64,000 bases of DNA from Arthrobacter sp. H16F315 (GTDB taxonomy: Bacteria > Actinomycetota > Actinomycetes > Actinomycetales > Micrococcaceae), in contig NZ_JAMXSS010000002.1 of NCBI RefSeq assembly GCF_024124825.1, forward strand, positions 434,001-498,000, given 5' to 3'. A model generated the notes under the pieces. That model saw only the letters and a list, made by a program, of their open reading frames with translations, was not told the DNA's origin and ran no database searches. The stretch's first letter is position 1; every line of letters begins with the position of its first letter. Both the position numbers and the translations under genes were made by a program. Of the stretch, positions 28,339 through 37,594 are shown one piece after another.

Positions 28339-29598
28339 TCAGTGTGCTTTCGGGACGTGACGGAGCGAAAAAGCGGTGCCCAGGATGAACATCGCCACGG
28401 AGCCGAGCACCATCAGCAGCGGCCCGGCCCAGGATCCCGAGACACCGTTTACATAGCCCAGGAGGGTCGGCGCCAGGGCGCCAAAGGAATAGCCGACCCC
28501 CTGCACCACGGCGGACATCCGGCCGGCCGAGGCCTGATCCCGGGCCAGCCGGATGATGGCAATAAAAACCAGGGTGATGCCGCCGCCCTGGGCGATGCCC
28601 CCGAACGAGGACCACAGCCACCACAGCCCGGGCGCGAGCAGCAGGCCCGCCGGGACGGTCACCCACAACAATCCCAAAGTGAGTCCGACCGCCGTCGTAC
28701 TGGCGAAACGGGCCGCCAGCGGAACCCCCAGACCGCCGACGATGGCGAGAATCTGGAACAGTGAGGACCCGGCGCCGGCCCCCGCGGCCGTCATGCCCAG
28801 CTCGTCGGCGAGGATACTGGGCAGCCACGCGGTCACCCCATAGTAGGAGAACGCCTGCCCGGCGAATCCCACAGTCAGTCCGACCGTAATCCAGCGCGAC
28901 GCGCGCTTGATCCCGGCGCGTCCCGGGTCCGGCATTGGGACGGGTTCCGGGCGGAATGCCCGGTTGCCGAAAGCGAACAGCCAGGCCAGCACGGCCGCGA
29001 CGGCGAAGAGCCCGCAGGCGCCAAGGGCCAGCCGCCACCCGAGCAGCCCGGCCAGCGGCGCCATCACCATGGCGGTGACAAAGGAGCCGATATTAAGGGC
29101 CGCCGTGTAGATGCCCATCGCGGTGGCCTGCCGGGCCGGTGCAAAGTCCCGCCGGATGATCAGCGGCACGGCGATGTTGCCGATCGTGATGGCGATCCCG
29201 AGAATCGCGGTGCCCAGCATAACCGTGGCGCCGCTGCCGGCGGAACGGACAATGATGCCCAGCAGCACCCCCAGGAGGGTGAGACTGATGGCGGCTTCGG
29301 CGCCAAGTTTGCGCCCGGTCAGCGAGGCGAGCGGGGAGGCGAGGGCGAAGCACAGCACCGGGATGCCCGTCAGGAGGCCCAGTTCCACCGGCGAGAAGCC
29401 GAGTTCCTGCTGCATCAGGCCGACCACCGGCGCCACGGCCACGAACGGGCCGCGCATGTTCAGGGCGATGAGCCCGATTGCGGCCAGCAGGATCCAGCTG
29501 CGCGGCACCTTGGCGAGGACGTTGGCGCTCACGGCTGCCGCAACCCGGCCGGTGGGCGGAAATATGCTTTCATCAATCCCATTGCTATCACGGGCCAC
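28339..29598 (-). CDS. CynX/NimT-family MFS transporter
   Basis: A 419-residue, twelve-helix major facilitator protein. The N-terminus WILLAAIGLIALNMRGPFVAV and ELGFSPVELGLLTGIPVLCFA are typical of the CynX/NimT (cyanate/2-nitroimidazole) branch. Known members export cyanate or nitroimidazoles; the substrate here cannot be inferred. It lies between the glyoxylate genes and the ROK regulator. Transcription from its own promoter is likely because the ROK gene upstream is on the same strand with a 41-bp gap, so read-through is also possible. Confidence 0.82.
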   Translation of the reverse strand: MARDSNGIDESIFPPTGRVAAAVSANVLAKVPRSWILLAAIGLIALNMRGPFVAVAPVVGLMQQELGFSPVELGLLTGIPVLCFALASPLASLTGRKLGAEAAISLTLLGVLLGIIVRSAGSGATVMLGTAILGIAITIGNIAVPLIIRRDFAPARQATAMGIYTAALNIGSFVTAMVMAPLAGLLGWRLALGACGLFAVAAVLAWLFAFGNRAFRPEPVPMPDPGRAGIKRASRWITVGLTVGFAGQAFSYYGVTAWLPSILADELGMTAAGAGAGSSLFQILAIVGGLGVPLAARFASTTAVGLTLGLLWVTVPAGLLLAPGLWWLWSSFGGIAQGGGITLVFIAIIRLARDQASAGRMSAVVQGVGYSFGALAPTLLGYVNGVSGSWAGPLLMVLGSVAMFILGTAFSLRHVPKAH

Positions 29599-29639
29599 GG
29601 CCGGGGCAGGCGTTTATGACAGGTCCCGGAACCCGCGTG

Positions 29640-30851
29640 TTAGCCCGCCGCCTGCAGGGTCGCCTCGATCGCTGCCGGCGAGAGGACGTACTGCGTGACC
29701 ATCTGGCTGGCGCCCAGGATGGCGGCCTGGTCCCCGGCCATGGACAGGCCGATCCGCAGGTGGGTGGTGGCCAGCGGCAGCGAGCGCCGGTAGACCACCT
29801 CCCGGACCCCCGCCATCAGGTGTTCGCCGGCCTGGCCCAGGCTTCCGCCGATCACGATGACCGACGGATTAAGCAGGTTCACCACGGTGGCCAGGACGTC
29901 GCCGAGGTCCCGGCCGGCTTGGCGCAGCGCCTGGATCGCCTGCAGGTTTCCTCCGGCCACAAGCCGCAGCACGTCGCCGCCGTTTTCAGCCTGCAGGCCT
30001 TGGAGCGTCAGGCCGTGCGCGATGGCGGGGCCGGAGGCGAGCGCCTCAAGGCAACCGTAGTTGCCGCAGCGGCAGAGCACCTCGTCGCCCCGGGGCACCC
30101 GGACGTGGCCGAGGTCTCCGGCCGTGCCGTCGGCGCCGCGCTGGAGTTGGCCGCTGCTGATGATGCCGGCGCCAATGCCGGTGGCCACCTTGATAAAGAG
30201 GAAGTTCTCGTGTTCCGGCCAGTAGCCGGTCCGCTCCCCCAACGCCATGATGTTAACGTCGTTATCCACCAGCACCGGGACCGGCAGCGAGCGCCGGACG
30301 TGCCGGACGACGTCGAACCCGTCCCAGCCGGGCATAATGGGCGGCTTCACCGGCATCCCGGTGCCGTGCTCCACGGGGCCGGGCAGTCCGATGCCGACGC
30401 CGGCGAGGTCGTCCCTGCCGCGGCCAGCCTGGCTCAGCAGCTTTGTCCCTTCGGCGACAAGACGGTCCAGCACGACATCCGGGCCGTCGGCGACATCCTG
30501 GGTCAGCCGACGCTCCGCCAGTACCCTGCCACCCAGGTCCGTAACGGCGATGATCATATGCGTGGCCCCGACGTCGACCGCCAGCACAACGCGGGCGGCC
30601 GGGTTGAAGGCAAAGCGCGACGGCGGCCTGCCGCCACTGGAGCTGGCCTCGCCGGCGGGCCCCACCAGTCCGGAATGCATCAGCGCGTCGATGCGGGATG
30701 CGACAGTGGAGCGGGCCAGGCCGGTGGTGAGCGCCAGTTCGGCGCGGGTGCGGGCCTTGCCGTCGCGCAGCAACTGAAACAGGTCACCGGCTCGGGAGAG
30801 GCTGCCGGCGGCCTCGGATGCGGCGGGTTCGGCGCCGGTGGTCGTACTCAT
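29640..30851 (-). CDS. ROK family transcriptional regulator
   Basis: A 403-residue sugar-responsive repressor. The N-terminal winged helix covers about residues 20-75 (LRDGKARTRAELALTTGLARS, then TVASRIDALM); the ROK domain follows with DVGATH, IGLPGPVEHGTGMP and the zinc-binding CRCGNYGCLE. The gene is divergent from an eight-gene sugar uptake and modification cluster, so it most likely represses that cluster in the absence of its sugar. The start at 30851 gives a normal HTH position; an upstream ATG at 30938 would run across the divergent promoter. Confidence 0.88.
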   Translation of the reverse strand: MSTTTGAEPAASEAAGSLSRAGDLFQLLRDGKARTRAELALTTGLARSTVASRIDALMHSGLVGPAGEASSSGGRPPSRFAFNPAARVVLAVDVGATHMIIAVTDLGGRVLAERRLTQDVADGPDVVLDRLVAEGTKLLSQAGRGRDDLAGVGIGLPGPVEHGTGMPVKPPIMPGWDGFDVVRHVRRSLPVPVLVDNDVNIMALGERTGYWPEHENFLFIKVATGIGAGIISSGQLQRGADGTAGDLGHVRVPRGDEVLCRCGNYGCLEALASGPAIAHGLTLQGLQAENGGDVLRLVAGGNLQAIQALRQAGRDLGDVLATVVNLLNPSVIVIGGSLGQAGEHLMAGVREVVYRRSLPLATTHLRIGLSMAGDQAAILGASQMVTQYVLSPAAIEATLQAAG

Positions 30852-30924
30852 GAGTAAGTGATAGCACGAAGTTCTTATGCATGTCACCTTGGAGAAAGGT
30901 TGGCACCAAGTTTGCAACTTTTGC

Positions 30925-30953
30925 TTGACGATCAGCATAAGTCGTTCTAGCTT
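30925..30953 (+). promoter_or_regulatory. putative sugar-operon promoter with operator half-sites
   Basis: TTGACG-N17-TAGCTT forms a plausible sigma-A promoter facing the sugar operon. The spacer contains GCATAA (30935-30940), whose inverted partner TTATGC lies about 55 bp upstream on the regulator side (near 30878). These inverted hexamers may be ROK operators in a looped arrangement; this is inference. Confidence 0.45.
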
Positions 30954-31061
30954 GGGGTGTGAGGCGGCTCACTTGCCTGACTGAACCGGATGCCCCACGA
31001 AGGTGCGTCGGGCGGTCCAGTAAAACAGCTGCAGCTCACACCCCAACGACGAGGAGAGACA

Positions 31062-31802
31062 GTGTCATACTCGATCCAGCTCTACACGGTCCGCAAGGCC
31101 CTTGAAGAGGATCTCGCTGGAACCATCCAGCGCCTGGCCGACATCGGCTTCACCATGGTTGAGCCCTATCGTTTCGTCGCCAAAGCCGCTGAACTCAAGC
31201 AGGCCATGGCCGAGAACAACCTCACCGCCCCTTCCGGCCACGCGCCCCTGCTCAGTGATGATCAGGACGCCATCTTCGCGGCGGCCCGGCAGCTGGGCAT
31301 CGGCACCGTCATCGATCCGCACGTTCCGATCGAGCGCTGGAACACAATCGAGGACATCAAGGAAACCGCATCCCAGCTCAACGCCGCCGCCGCCAAAGGT
31401 GCAGGCTATGGCGTCCGCGTCGGCTACCACAACCACTGGTGGGAAGTTGAGTCGGTGATCGACGGCAAGACCGCCCTGGAGCACCTCGCCGACCATCTGG
31501 ACCCGGAGGTCGTCCTCGAGCTCGACACGTACTGGGCTGCCGTCGGCGGCCAGGATCCGGCCGGCCTCCTCGCCCGTCTGGGCGACAGGGTGAAGTTCAT
31601 CCACATCAAGGACGGACCCGTCACCGCCGACCCCGCCAGCCAACTCGCCGTGGGTGACGGCAAGATGCCGGTCTGGGACATACTCGCGGCGGCAGGATCC
31701 CTCGAAGCCGGTGTGATCGAACTGGACGATTTCCAGGGCGACATGTTCGACGCGGTCCGGGACAGCTACAACTACCTCAGCGCCGGGAAGGTCTCCGCAT
31801 GA
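31062..31802 (+). CDS. sugar phosphate isomerase/epimerase-type TIM-barrel protein
   Basis: A 246-residue AP-endonuclease-2-like TIM barrel. Metal-ligand positions are visible as VEPYR, GYHNHW, LELDTYW, FIHIKD and IELDDF. Members isomerise or epimerise free or keto-sugars, and some cleave 3-keto-glycosides. First gene of the operon facing the ROK regulator. GTG at 31062 has GAGGAGAG upstream. Its stop overlaps the next dehydrogenase start by 4 bp (ATGA), so the two are probably made in equal amount and act in sequence. Confidence 0.8.
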   Translation: MSYSIQLYTVRKALEEDLAGTIQRLADIGFTMVEPYRFVAKAAELKQAMAENNLTAPSGHAPLLSDDQDAIFAAARQLGIGTVIDPHVPIERWNTIEDIKETASQLNAAAAKGAGYGVRVGYHNHWWEVESVIDGKTALEHLADHLDPEVVLELDTYWAAVGGQDPAGLLARLGDRVKFIHIKDGPVTADPASQLAVGDGKMPVWDILAAAGSLEAGVIELDDFQGDMFDAVRDSYNYLSAGKVSA

Positions 31803-32941
31803 GCCACTCAGCAGCAGCGTCCGCCCCGCTTGGATCGGGACCTGTCGGCGTCGGCATTATCGGCGCCGGGGTCATCAGCAAGCAATACCTGGATAACCTC
31901 ACGAGTTTCCCGGACGTCAGGGTCGTAGCGATCGGGGACCTCTTCGAGGAGGCTGCCGCCGCCCGCGCAGCGGAGTACGGGATTGAGAACCACGGCGGAG
32001 TCGACGCCGTACTGGGCAACCCCGACGTCGAGATCGTCATCAACCTGACCATCCCGGCAGCCCACGTCGAGGTGGCCACCCAGGCCGTCAACGCCGGCAA
32101 ACACGTCTGGAGCGAGAAGCCCTTCTCGCTGGACCGCGAAAGCGGCCGCGGACTGCTCAAGGCGGCCGACGCCGCCGGTCTTCGGCTCGGCTGCGCCCCG
32201 GACACCTTCCTCGGCGCGGGGCTGCAGACCGCGCGCCGGATGATCGATCGCGGCGACATCGGCACACCGCTGACGGCCCTGACCCTGATGCAGTCGCCCG
32301 GCCCGGAGTCCTGGCACCCGAACCCCGCATTCCTCTTCCAGGACGGCGCCGGTCCCCTGTTCGACATTGGCCCGTACTACCTCACCACCCTGGTCCAGAC
32401 CTTCGGCAGCGTCCGACGGGTGGCGGCGTTCGGCTCCAAGTCCCGCGAAACCCGGGTCATCGGTTCCGGACCGAAGGCCGGCGAGGAATTCGCCGTCACC
32501 GTCCCCACGCACGTCAGCGCCATCCTGGAGTTCGAAGGCGGCGAGTCCGGCCAGAGCATTTTCAGCTTCGATTCACCGTTCAAGCGCGCGGGCTTTGTGG
32601 AAATCACCGGCTCCGATGCCACCATCGCCCTGCCGGACCCGAACAACTTCGACGGCGACATCCGGATCTGCGCGCTTGGCTCCGACGACTGGACCACCGT
32701 CCCGTCCATCGGCTCCACCGCCAGCCGCGGCGCAGGGGTGCTGGAAATGGCCCGTGCCATCCGCGCGGGCCGGCCGCACCGGGCCCAGGGTGAGCTGGCA
32801 TTCCACATCCTCGACACGATGGCCGCCATCTCCGACTCGATCGATACCCGCGCCTTCGTGGATGTCGAGAGCTCCGCCGCCAAGGTCCCTGCCCTACCCG
32901 AGGACTGGGATCCGACCGCGGCGACACTCGCTGCCCAGTAG
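31799..32941 (+). CDS. Gfo/Idh/MocA family oxidoreductase 1
   Basis: A 380-residue NAD(P)-dependent sugar dehydrogenase. Rossmann motif GIIGAGVIS at about 19-27 and the conserved WSEKPFSL (catalytic Lys of EKP) near residue 105 are visible; the C-terminal half is the alpha/beta substrate domain (GPLFDIGPYYLTTLVQTFG). Translationally coupled to the TIM-barrel gene. Paired with a second dehydrogenase of the same family 3.4 kb downstream, which suggests an oxidation step and a later reduction step on one sugar. Confidence 0.83.
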   Translation: MSHSAAASAPLGSGPVGVGIIGAGVISKQYLDNLTSFPDVRVVAIGDLFEEAAAARAAEYGIENHGGVDAVLGNPDVEIVINLTIPAAHVEVATQAVNAGKHVWSEKPFSLDRESGRGLLKAADAAGLRLGCAPDTFLGAGLQTARRMIDRGDIGTPLTALTLMQSPGPESWHPNPAFLFQDGAGPLFDIGPYYLTTLVQTFGSVRRVAAFGSKSRETRVIGSGPKAGEEFAVTVPTHVSAILEFEGGESGQSIFSFDSPFKRAGFVEITGSDATIALPDPNNFDGDIRICALGSDDWTTVPSIGSTASRGAGVLEMARAIRAGRPHRAQGELAFHILDTMAAISDSIDTRAFVDVESSAAKVPALPEDWDPTAATLAAQ

Positions 32942-32998
32942 TCCCAGCCCGACCCTATACACCAGCCCCAGCTCGACGACGAGAAACCCGGAGCAACC

Positions 32999-34321
32999 AT
33001 GAAGAACCCCATTAAAGTCCTGTCGGCCCTGGCCGCCACGGCATCGCTGGCATTCGGCATGACCGCCTGCGGCGGCAGCAGCCAGGCAACCAACAGTGAC
33101 ACCATCACCTACTGGGCCTCCAACCAGGGCAACAGCCTCGAGGACACCGCGGCCAAGCTCAAGCCCAGCCTGGACCGTTTCACCGAGAAGACCGGAGTGA
33201 AGGTCAAGCTCGAGGTCATCGGCTGGAGCGATTTGTACAACCGCATCCTGACCGCCGTCACCAGCGGCGACGGCCCCGACGTCCTGAATATCGGCAACAC
33301 CTGGGCAGTTACCCTGCAGGAAACCGGCGCGTTTGAACCGGTGGAGGGTGCCTTGCTCGAAGCTGTCGGCGGCAAGGACCGTTTCCTGCAGACCAGCTGG
33401 TCCACCGGCGGCGCTGATGGCAAGGCCCCGACCTCGGTCCCGCTGTACGGGCTCGCGTACAACATGTACTACAACCCGAAGATGTTTAAGGAGGCCGGCA
33501 TCGAGGCGCCGCCGGTCACGTGGGATGAGTTCGTCGCAGACGCCAAGAAGCTGACCAAGGACACCAACGGCGACGGCAAGCCGGACCAGTGGGGCTTTAC
33601 GGCCGCCGGGGCCTCGGTCTCCGCCAACTCCCACCAGGCTTTCGTGCGCGGGCTGCAGAACGGCGGCGCCCTCTTCGACAAGGACGGCAAGCCGACGTTT
33701 GACAGTGCCGCCCAGGTCGAGGGTGTGAAGCAGTGGGTTGACCTGATGGCAACTGACAAGGTGATGTCGCCCTCGGACGCCGAAATCTCGGATGGCTCGC
33801 AGAAAGTGGACAACCTGATCAACGGCAAGGCAGCAATGGTTTTCGACCAGAGCCCGGTTAAGAACTTTGAGGCCCGCGGCTTCACGGACTGGGCCGTTGC
33901 GCCCGTCCCCATGATGAAGGCAGGTGCCAGCGGACCCGAAGGCACCCAGAGCCACGTCGCCGGCATCAACCTGAGCGTGTTCAAAAATTCCAAGAACAAA
34001 GAGAACGCAATTAAGCTGGCCGGCTGGCTCACCAGCGACGCCGAGCAGGTCGAGCTGAACAAGGCCTACCGTTCCCTGCCGGTGGTTTCCAGCGTCTCCT
34101 CGGATGCCGCATTCCAAACCGACGAGGTCAAGCTCAAGAACGACGCACTGGCCAACCATGCCCTGCCCATGCCGCTGATCCCGAAGGAAGGCCAGATGGA
34201 AACGCTGACAGGCACCGCGATCAAGAACCTTTTTGCCAAGGCTGCCACCGGGACCGTCACGGAAGCAGACGTCCAGTCCGCCCTCAAGGATGCCAACAAC
34301 CAGATGGTTGCGGCCCAGTAA
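32999..34321 (+). CDS. sugar ABC transporter substrate-binding lipoprotein
   Basis: A 440-residue family-1 solute-binding protein. Signal peptide with lipobox MTAC (Cys24) followed by CGGSSQATNSD. The mature part begins ITYWASNQGNSLED and contains GPDVLNIGNTWAV, typical of carbohydrate uptake SBPs. It is followed by a strong hairpin and then two permeases, a usual arrangement that gives more binding protein than permease. No ATPase gene is in the operon, so a shared MsiK-type ATPase elsewhere is likely. Sugar identity unknown. Confidence 0.87.
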   Translation: MKNPIKVLSALAATASLAFGMTACGGSSQATNSDTITYWASNQGNSLEDTAAKLKPSLDRFTEKTGVKVKLEVIGWSDLYNRILTAVTSGDGPDVLNIGNTWAVTLQETGAFEPVEGALLEAVGGKDRFLQTSWSTGGADGKAPTSVPLYGLAYNMYYNPKMFKEAGIEAPPVTWDEFVADAKKLTKDTNGDGKPDQWGFTAAGASVSANSHQAFVRGLQNGGALFDKDGKPTFDSAAQVEGVKQWVDLMATDKVMSPSDAEISDGSQKVDNLINGKAAMVFDQSPVKNFEARGFTDWAVAPVPMMKAGASGPEGTQSHVAGINLSVFKNSKNKENAIKLAGWLTSDAEQVELNKAYRSLPVVSSVSSDAAFQTDEVKLKNDALANHALPMPLIPKEGQMETLTGTAIKNLFAKAATGTVTEADVQSALKDANNQMVAAQ

Positions 34322-34332
34322 CAATGCCTGAC

Positions 34333-34359
34333 AGGTGCGGGGGCCACGCCCCCGCACCT
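34333..34359 (+). other. mRNA hairpin between binding protein and permease
   Basis: Perfect 12-bp stem AGGTGCGGGGGC / GCCCCCGCACCT with a 3-nt loop and no T-run. Such hairpins commonly protect the upstream SBP message and lower permease expression. Confidence 0.6.
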
Positions 34360-34376
34360 TCGGCCAAGGAGCTTCC

Positions 34377-35408
34377 ATGACCCACTCAGCATTGGACCGC
34401 GGCGATCCCGCACCCGGCGGCGGCGACGCCCCGCAGCCAGGGCTCGCATCCGGCCTTGTTCCTGATCCTCCGGCGGCACGGACCGCATTGCCGGTCCGCA
34501 AGAAGAAAAAGTCCTTCCTCCCCTACGGCCTGGTCCTGCCAGCGGCCCTGCTCGAGCTGCTCATCCATATCGGCCCGATGCTTCTGGGGGTGTGGATTGC
34601 CTTTATCTCGCTCACCCAGCTCAACCTCACCAACTGGCTCAACGCCCCGTTCGTCGGCCTGCAGAACTTCGTCAACGGACTGAACCCCGAAAGCACCATC
34701 GGCCAGGCGTTCTTTAGCACCGTCGGCCGGACCCTGCTCTACACCGTGACGGTGGTTGGCTTCTCCTGGGTCCTGGGCATGGCCGGCGCGGTGTTCCTGT
34801 CCTCCAATTTCAAGGGCCGCGCCATCCTGCGGACCTTCTTCCTGGTTCCCTACGCCCTGCCTGCCTATGTGGGCACCATCGCCTGGGCCTTTATGTTCAA
34901 TCAGCGCGACGGCGCCGTGAACCAGATCCTCGTTGACACCCTGCACCTTTTTGGGGACGAGCGTCCTTTCTGGCTCCTGGGCCAAAACTCCTTTGGCGCC
35001 ATGATCGTGGTGAACGTCTGGCAGCTGTGGCCGTTCGCGTTCCTGATGCTGATGGCCGCCCTGCAGACCGTCCCCGCCGACGTCTATGAAGCCGCTTCGA
35101 TTGACGGGGCCTCGCTCTGGCAGCAATTCCGCAGCATTACCCTGCCGATGGTCCGCCCTGCGAACGGCGTGCTGCTGCTGGTGATGTCGCTCTGGACCTT
35201 CAACCAGTTCAACATCCCGTTTGTGCTCTTCGGCGCGGCCTCCCCCAAGGAAGCTACCCTGGTTTCGCCGCTGATCTACCAGAACTCTTTCGGCAGCTGG
35301 AACTTCGGCCTGGGCGGCGCCATGAGCGTACTGCTCCTGATCGCTTTGTTCATTGCGTCCTTCTTCTACATCCGCATGGTGCTGCCCAAGGGGGCCGACA
35401 ATGATTGA
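34377..35408 (+). CDS. sugar ABC transporter permease (MalF type)
   Basis: A 343-residue membrane protein with six or more helices and a cytoplasmic N-terminal tail rich in Pro and Lys (RKKKKSFLPYG). The EAA loop is visible as YEAASIDGASLWQQFRSITLP. AAGGAG sets the start at ATG 34377. It overlaps the next permease by 8 bp. Together they form the channel for the lipoprotein encoded upstream. Confidence 0.86.
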   Translation: MTHSALDRGDPAPGGGDAPQPGLASGLVPDPPAARTALPVRKKKKSFLPYGLVLPAALLELLIHIGPMLLGVWIAFISLTQLNLTNWLNAPFVGLQNFVNGLNPESTIGQAFFSTVGRTLLYTVTVVGFSWVLGMAGAVFLSSNFKGRAILRTFFLVPYALPAYVGTIAWAFMFNQRDGAVNQILVDTLHLFGDERPFWLLGQNSFGAMIVVNVWQLWPFAFLMLMAALQTVPADVYEAASIDGASLWQQFRSITLPMVRPANGVLLLVMSLWTFNQFNIPFVLFGAASPKEATLVSPLIYQNSFGSWNFGLGGAMSVLLLIALFIASFFYIRMVLPKGADND

Positions 35409-36239
35409 GACCCGCAACTTCCGCATTCTGCGCAATATCGTCCTGACCATCTTGTCCCTCTGGGTGGCCGTGCCGCTCTACGTCGTTGTGTCCACTTCGC
35501 TCAAACCCCTCAAGGACGTCTCCGGGCTGTTCCAGTGGATCCCGGACGAGCTCACGGCTTCGCCCTACCTCGATATCTGGACCACAGTGCCGCTGGCCAA
35601 GTATTTCCAGAACAGCCTGATCATCACGGTGGCCGCCACGGTCTGCTCGGTGACCGTCGCCGTACTGGCCGCGTACGCCGTCGCGCGGCTGCAGTTCCGC
35701 GGCCGGCGCGCCTTCAGCCTGACGGTGCTGTCCACCCAGATGTTCCCCGGCATCCTGTTCCTGCTGCCGCTGTACCTGATCTTCACGCAGATCAGGAACG
35801 TCACCGGGTTGCAGCTCCAGGGCTCATACCTGGGCCTGATCATCACGTACATGACCTTCACCCTGCCGTTCGCCATCTGGATGCTGACCGGGTATTTCGC
35901 CGCCATCCCCAAGGAACTCGAAGAGGCCTCGATGATCGACGGCACCGGCCGGATGGGCGCCCTGTTCCGGGTCATCCTGCCCGTGGCCAAGCCGGGCATC
36001 ATCGCCGTGGCGGTGTACTCGTTTATATCCGCCTGGGGGAAGTCCTGTTCGCCTCGGTCCTGACCAACGAGGCGACCAAAACGCTGTCCCTGGGGCTCAA
36101 GTCCTATGCCAGCGAATCCGACGTGTTCTGGAACCAGTTGATGGCCGCGTCCGTGGTGGTCAGCCTGCCCGTACTCATCGGCTTCATCCTGGTCCAGAAG
36201 CACCTCGTCGCCGGGCTGTCGGCAGGGGCAGTGAAGTAG
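35401..36239 (+). CDS. sugar ABC transporter permease (MalG type, apparent frameshift)
   Basis: Second channel subunit. The frame from ATG 35401 carries VPLYVVVSTSLKPLKD and the EAA loop ELEEASMIDGTGRMGALFRVILP. It breaks at SFISAWG; adding one G to the G5 run at 36035-36039 continues as EVLFASVLTNEATKTLSLGL and ends LVAGLSAGAVK at 36239, 279 residues, which is normal for the family. With the normal partner and operon context, a sequence error is more likely than real inactivation. Confidence 0.82.
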
Positions 36240-36330
36240 GCGCGGCAAACGCAGTGAATTCCACCCGGCCCACCCCCTGACCCGGCATGCGCCGTTGCGG
36301 CCCGGCCACCCCAGTTCCAAGGAGCATCAG

Positions 36331-37593
36331 ATGACGACGGCGCCCACGCCACCGCCGGCGCAGCCCGGCACCCGCACCTTCACCCCGTCCGGCCGGGCAA
36401 CCGGTTCCCCTGCCGGTTCCCCGCTCGGCGTGGCCATGATTGGCTACGCGTTTATGGGCAAGGCCCACTCGAACGCCTGGCGCAACGTGGCCAGCTACTT
36501 CGACGTCCCGGACTTCGAACAACGCGTCCTGGTCGGACGGGACGCGGCCGGGGTAGCCGAAGCGGCCGCCAGGTACGGCTGGGCGGAGTCCTCCACCGAC
36601 TGGCGCTCGGTGATCGGACGCGACGACATCCAGATCGTGGACATCTGCGCCCCGGGCTTTATGCACGCGGAGATCGCCGTCGCCGCGCTGGCCGCCGGCA
36701 AGCATGTGCTGGTGGAGAAGCCACTCGCCAACACCCTGGCCGAAGCCGAGTCGATGACCGCTGCGGCGAAGTCGGCCCGGCGCCAGGGTATCCAGTCCAT
36801 GATCGGCTTCAACTACCGGCGCGTCCCGGCCCTGGCCCTGGCCCGGGAACTGATCAGCGAGGGCCGGCTGGGCGCCATCCGGCACGTCCGGGCGGCATAT
36901 CTGCAGGACTGGCTCGTTGACCCGGCGTCGCCCATAACGTGGCGGCTGAACAAGGACACCGCGGGCTCCGGTGCGCTGGGGGACATCGCCTCGCACGCCA
37001 TCGACCAGGTGCTGTTCCTGCTTGGCGACCAGGTCACCGAGGTCTCCGGCCGGCTGCACACCTTCACCTCGCACCGCCCCGGCCGGAACGGGCTCGAAGA
37101 AGTAACTGTCGATGACGCCGCCTGGGCCACACTTTCGCTCGCCTCCGGAGCCGTCGCCTCGGTGGAAGTCTCCCGGGTCGCCACCGGGCGGAAAAACTCG
37201 CTCAAACTGGAGATCTACGGGGACAAGGGTTCCCTGCTCTTCGACCTTGAGTCGCTGAACGAACTGGGTTTCCTGGACGCAACGGTGCCGGTCCGGGAAC
37301 AGGGCTTCCGGCGCATCCTGGTCAACGAACCGGTTCACCCCTATGCCGCAGCCTGGTGGCCGCAGGGGCACGTGATTGGCTGGGAACACACTTTCACCCA
37401 CGAAATCCGGGATTTCCTCGTCGCGATCGGCGCCGGCTCCGAGCCCTCGCCGTCCTTCGAGGACGGCTTGACCGTCCAGCGTATTCTGGCCGCAGTGGAG
37501 GAAAGTGCGGCGGCCAAAAGCTCCATCATCCAACTCGCCGGCGACCCGACCGCCGGCATCCCTGCATCGAACCCCGCCCCCGAAGGAGCCTGA
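36331..37593 (+). CDS. Gfo/Idh/MocA family oxidoreductase 2
   Basis: A 420-residue sugar dehydrogenase. Features are the Rossmann IGYAFMGKAHSNAW, VEKPLANTLAEAE with the catalytic Lys, FNYRRVPALALARELI, and the segment YLQDWLVDPASPITWR followed by GSGALGDIASHAIDQ. These resemble levoglucosan dehydrogenase and related 3-keto-forming enzymes of Pseudarthrobacter, though that identity is inference. AAGGAG precedes ATG 36331. The N-terminal 38 residues are Pro/Thr-rich and unlike the family, so a shorter start may be real. Confidence 0.83.
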   Translation: MTTAPTPPPAQPGTRTFTPSGRATGSPAGSPLGVAMIGYAFMGKAHSNAWRNVASYFDVPDFEQRVLVGRDAAGVAEAAARYGWAESSTDWRSVIGRDDIQIVDICAPGFMHAEIAVAALAAGKHVLVEKPLANTLAEAESMTAAAKSARRQGIQSMIGFNYRRVPALALARELISEGRLGAIRHVRAAYLQDWLVDPASPITWRLNKDTAGSGALGDIASHAIDQVLFLLGDQVTEVSGRLHTFTSHRPGRNGLEEVTVDDAAWATLSLASGAVASVEVSRVATGRKNSLKLEIYGDKGSLLFDLESLNELGFLDATVPVREQGFRRILVNEPVHPYAAAWWPQGHVIGWEHTFTHEIRDFLVAIGAGSEPSPSFEDGLTVQRILAAVEESAAAKSSIIQLAGDPTAGIPASNPAPEGA

Positions 37594-37594
37594 C

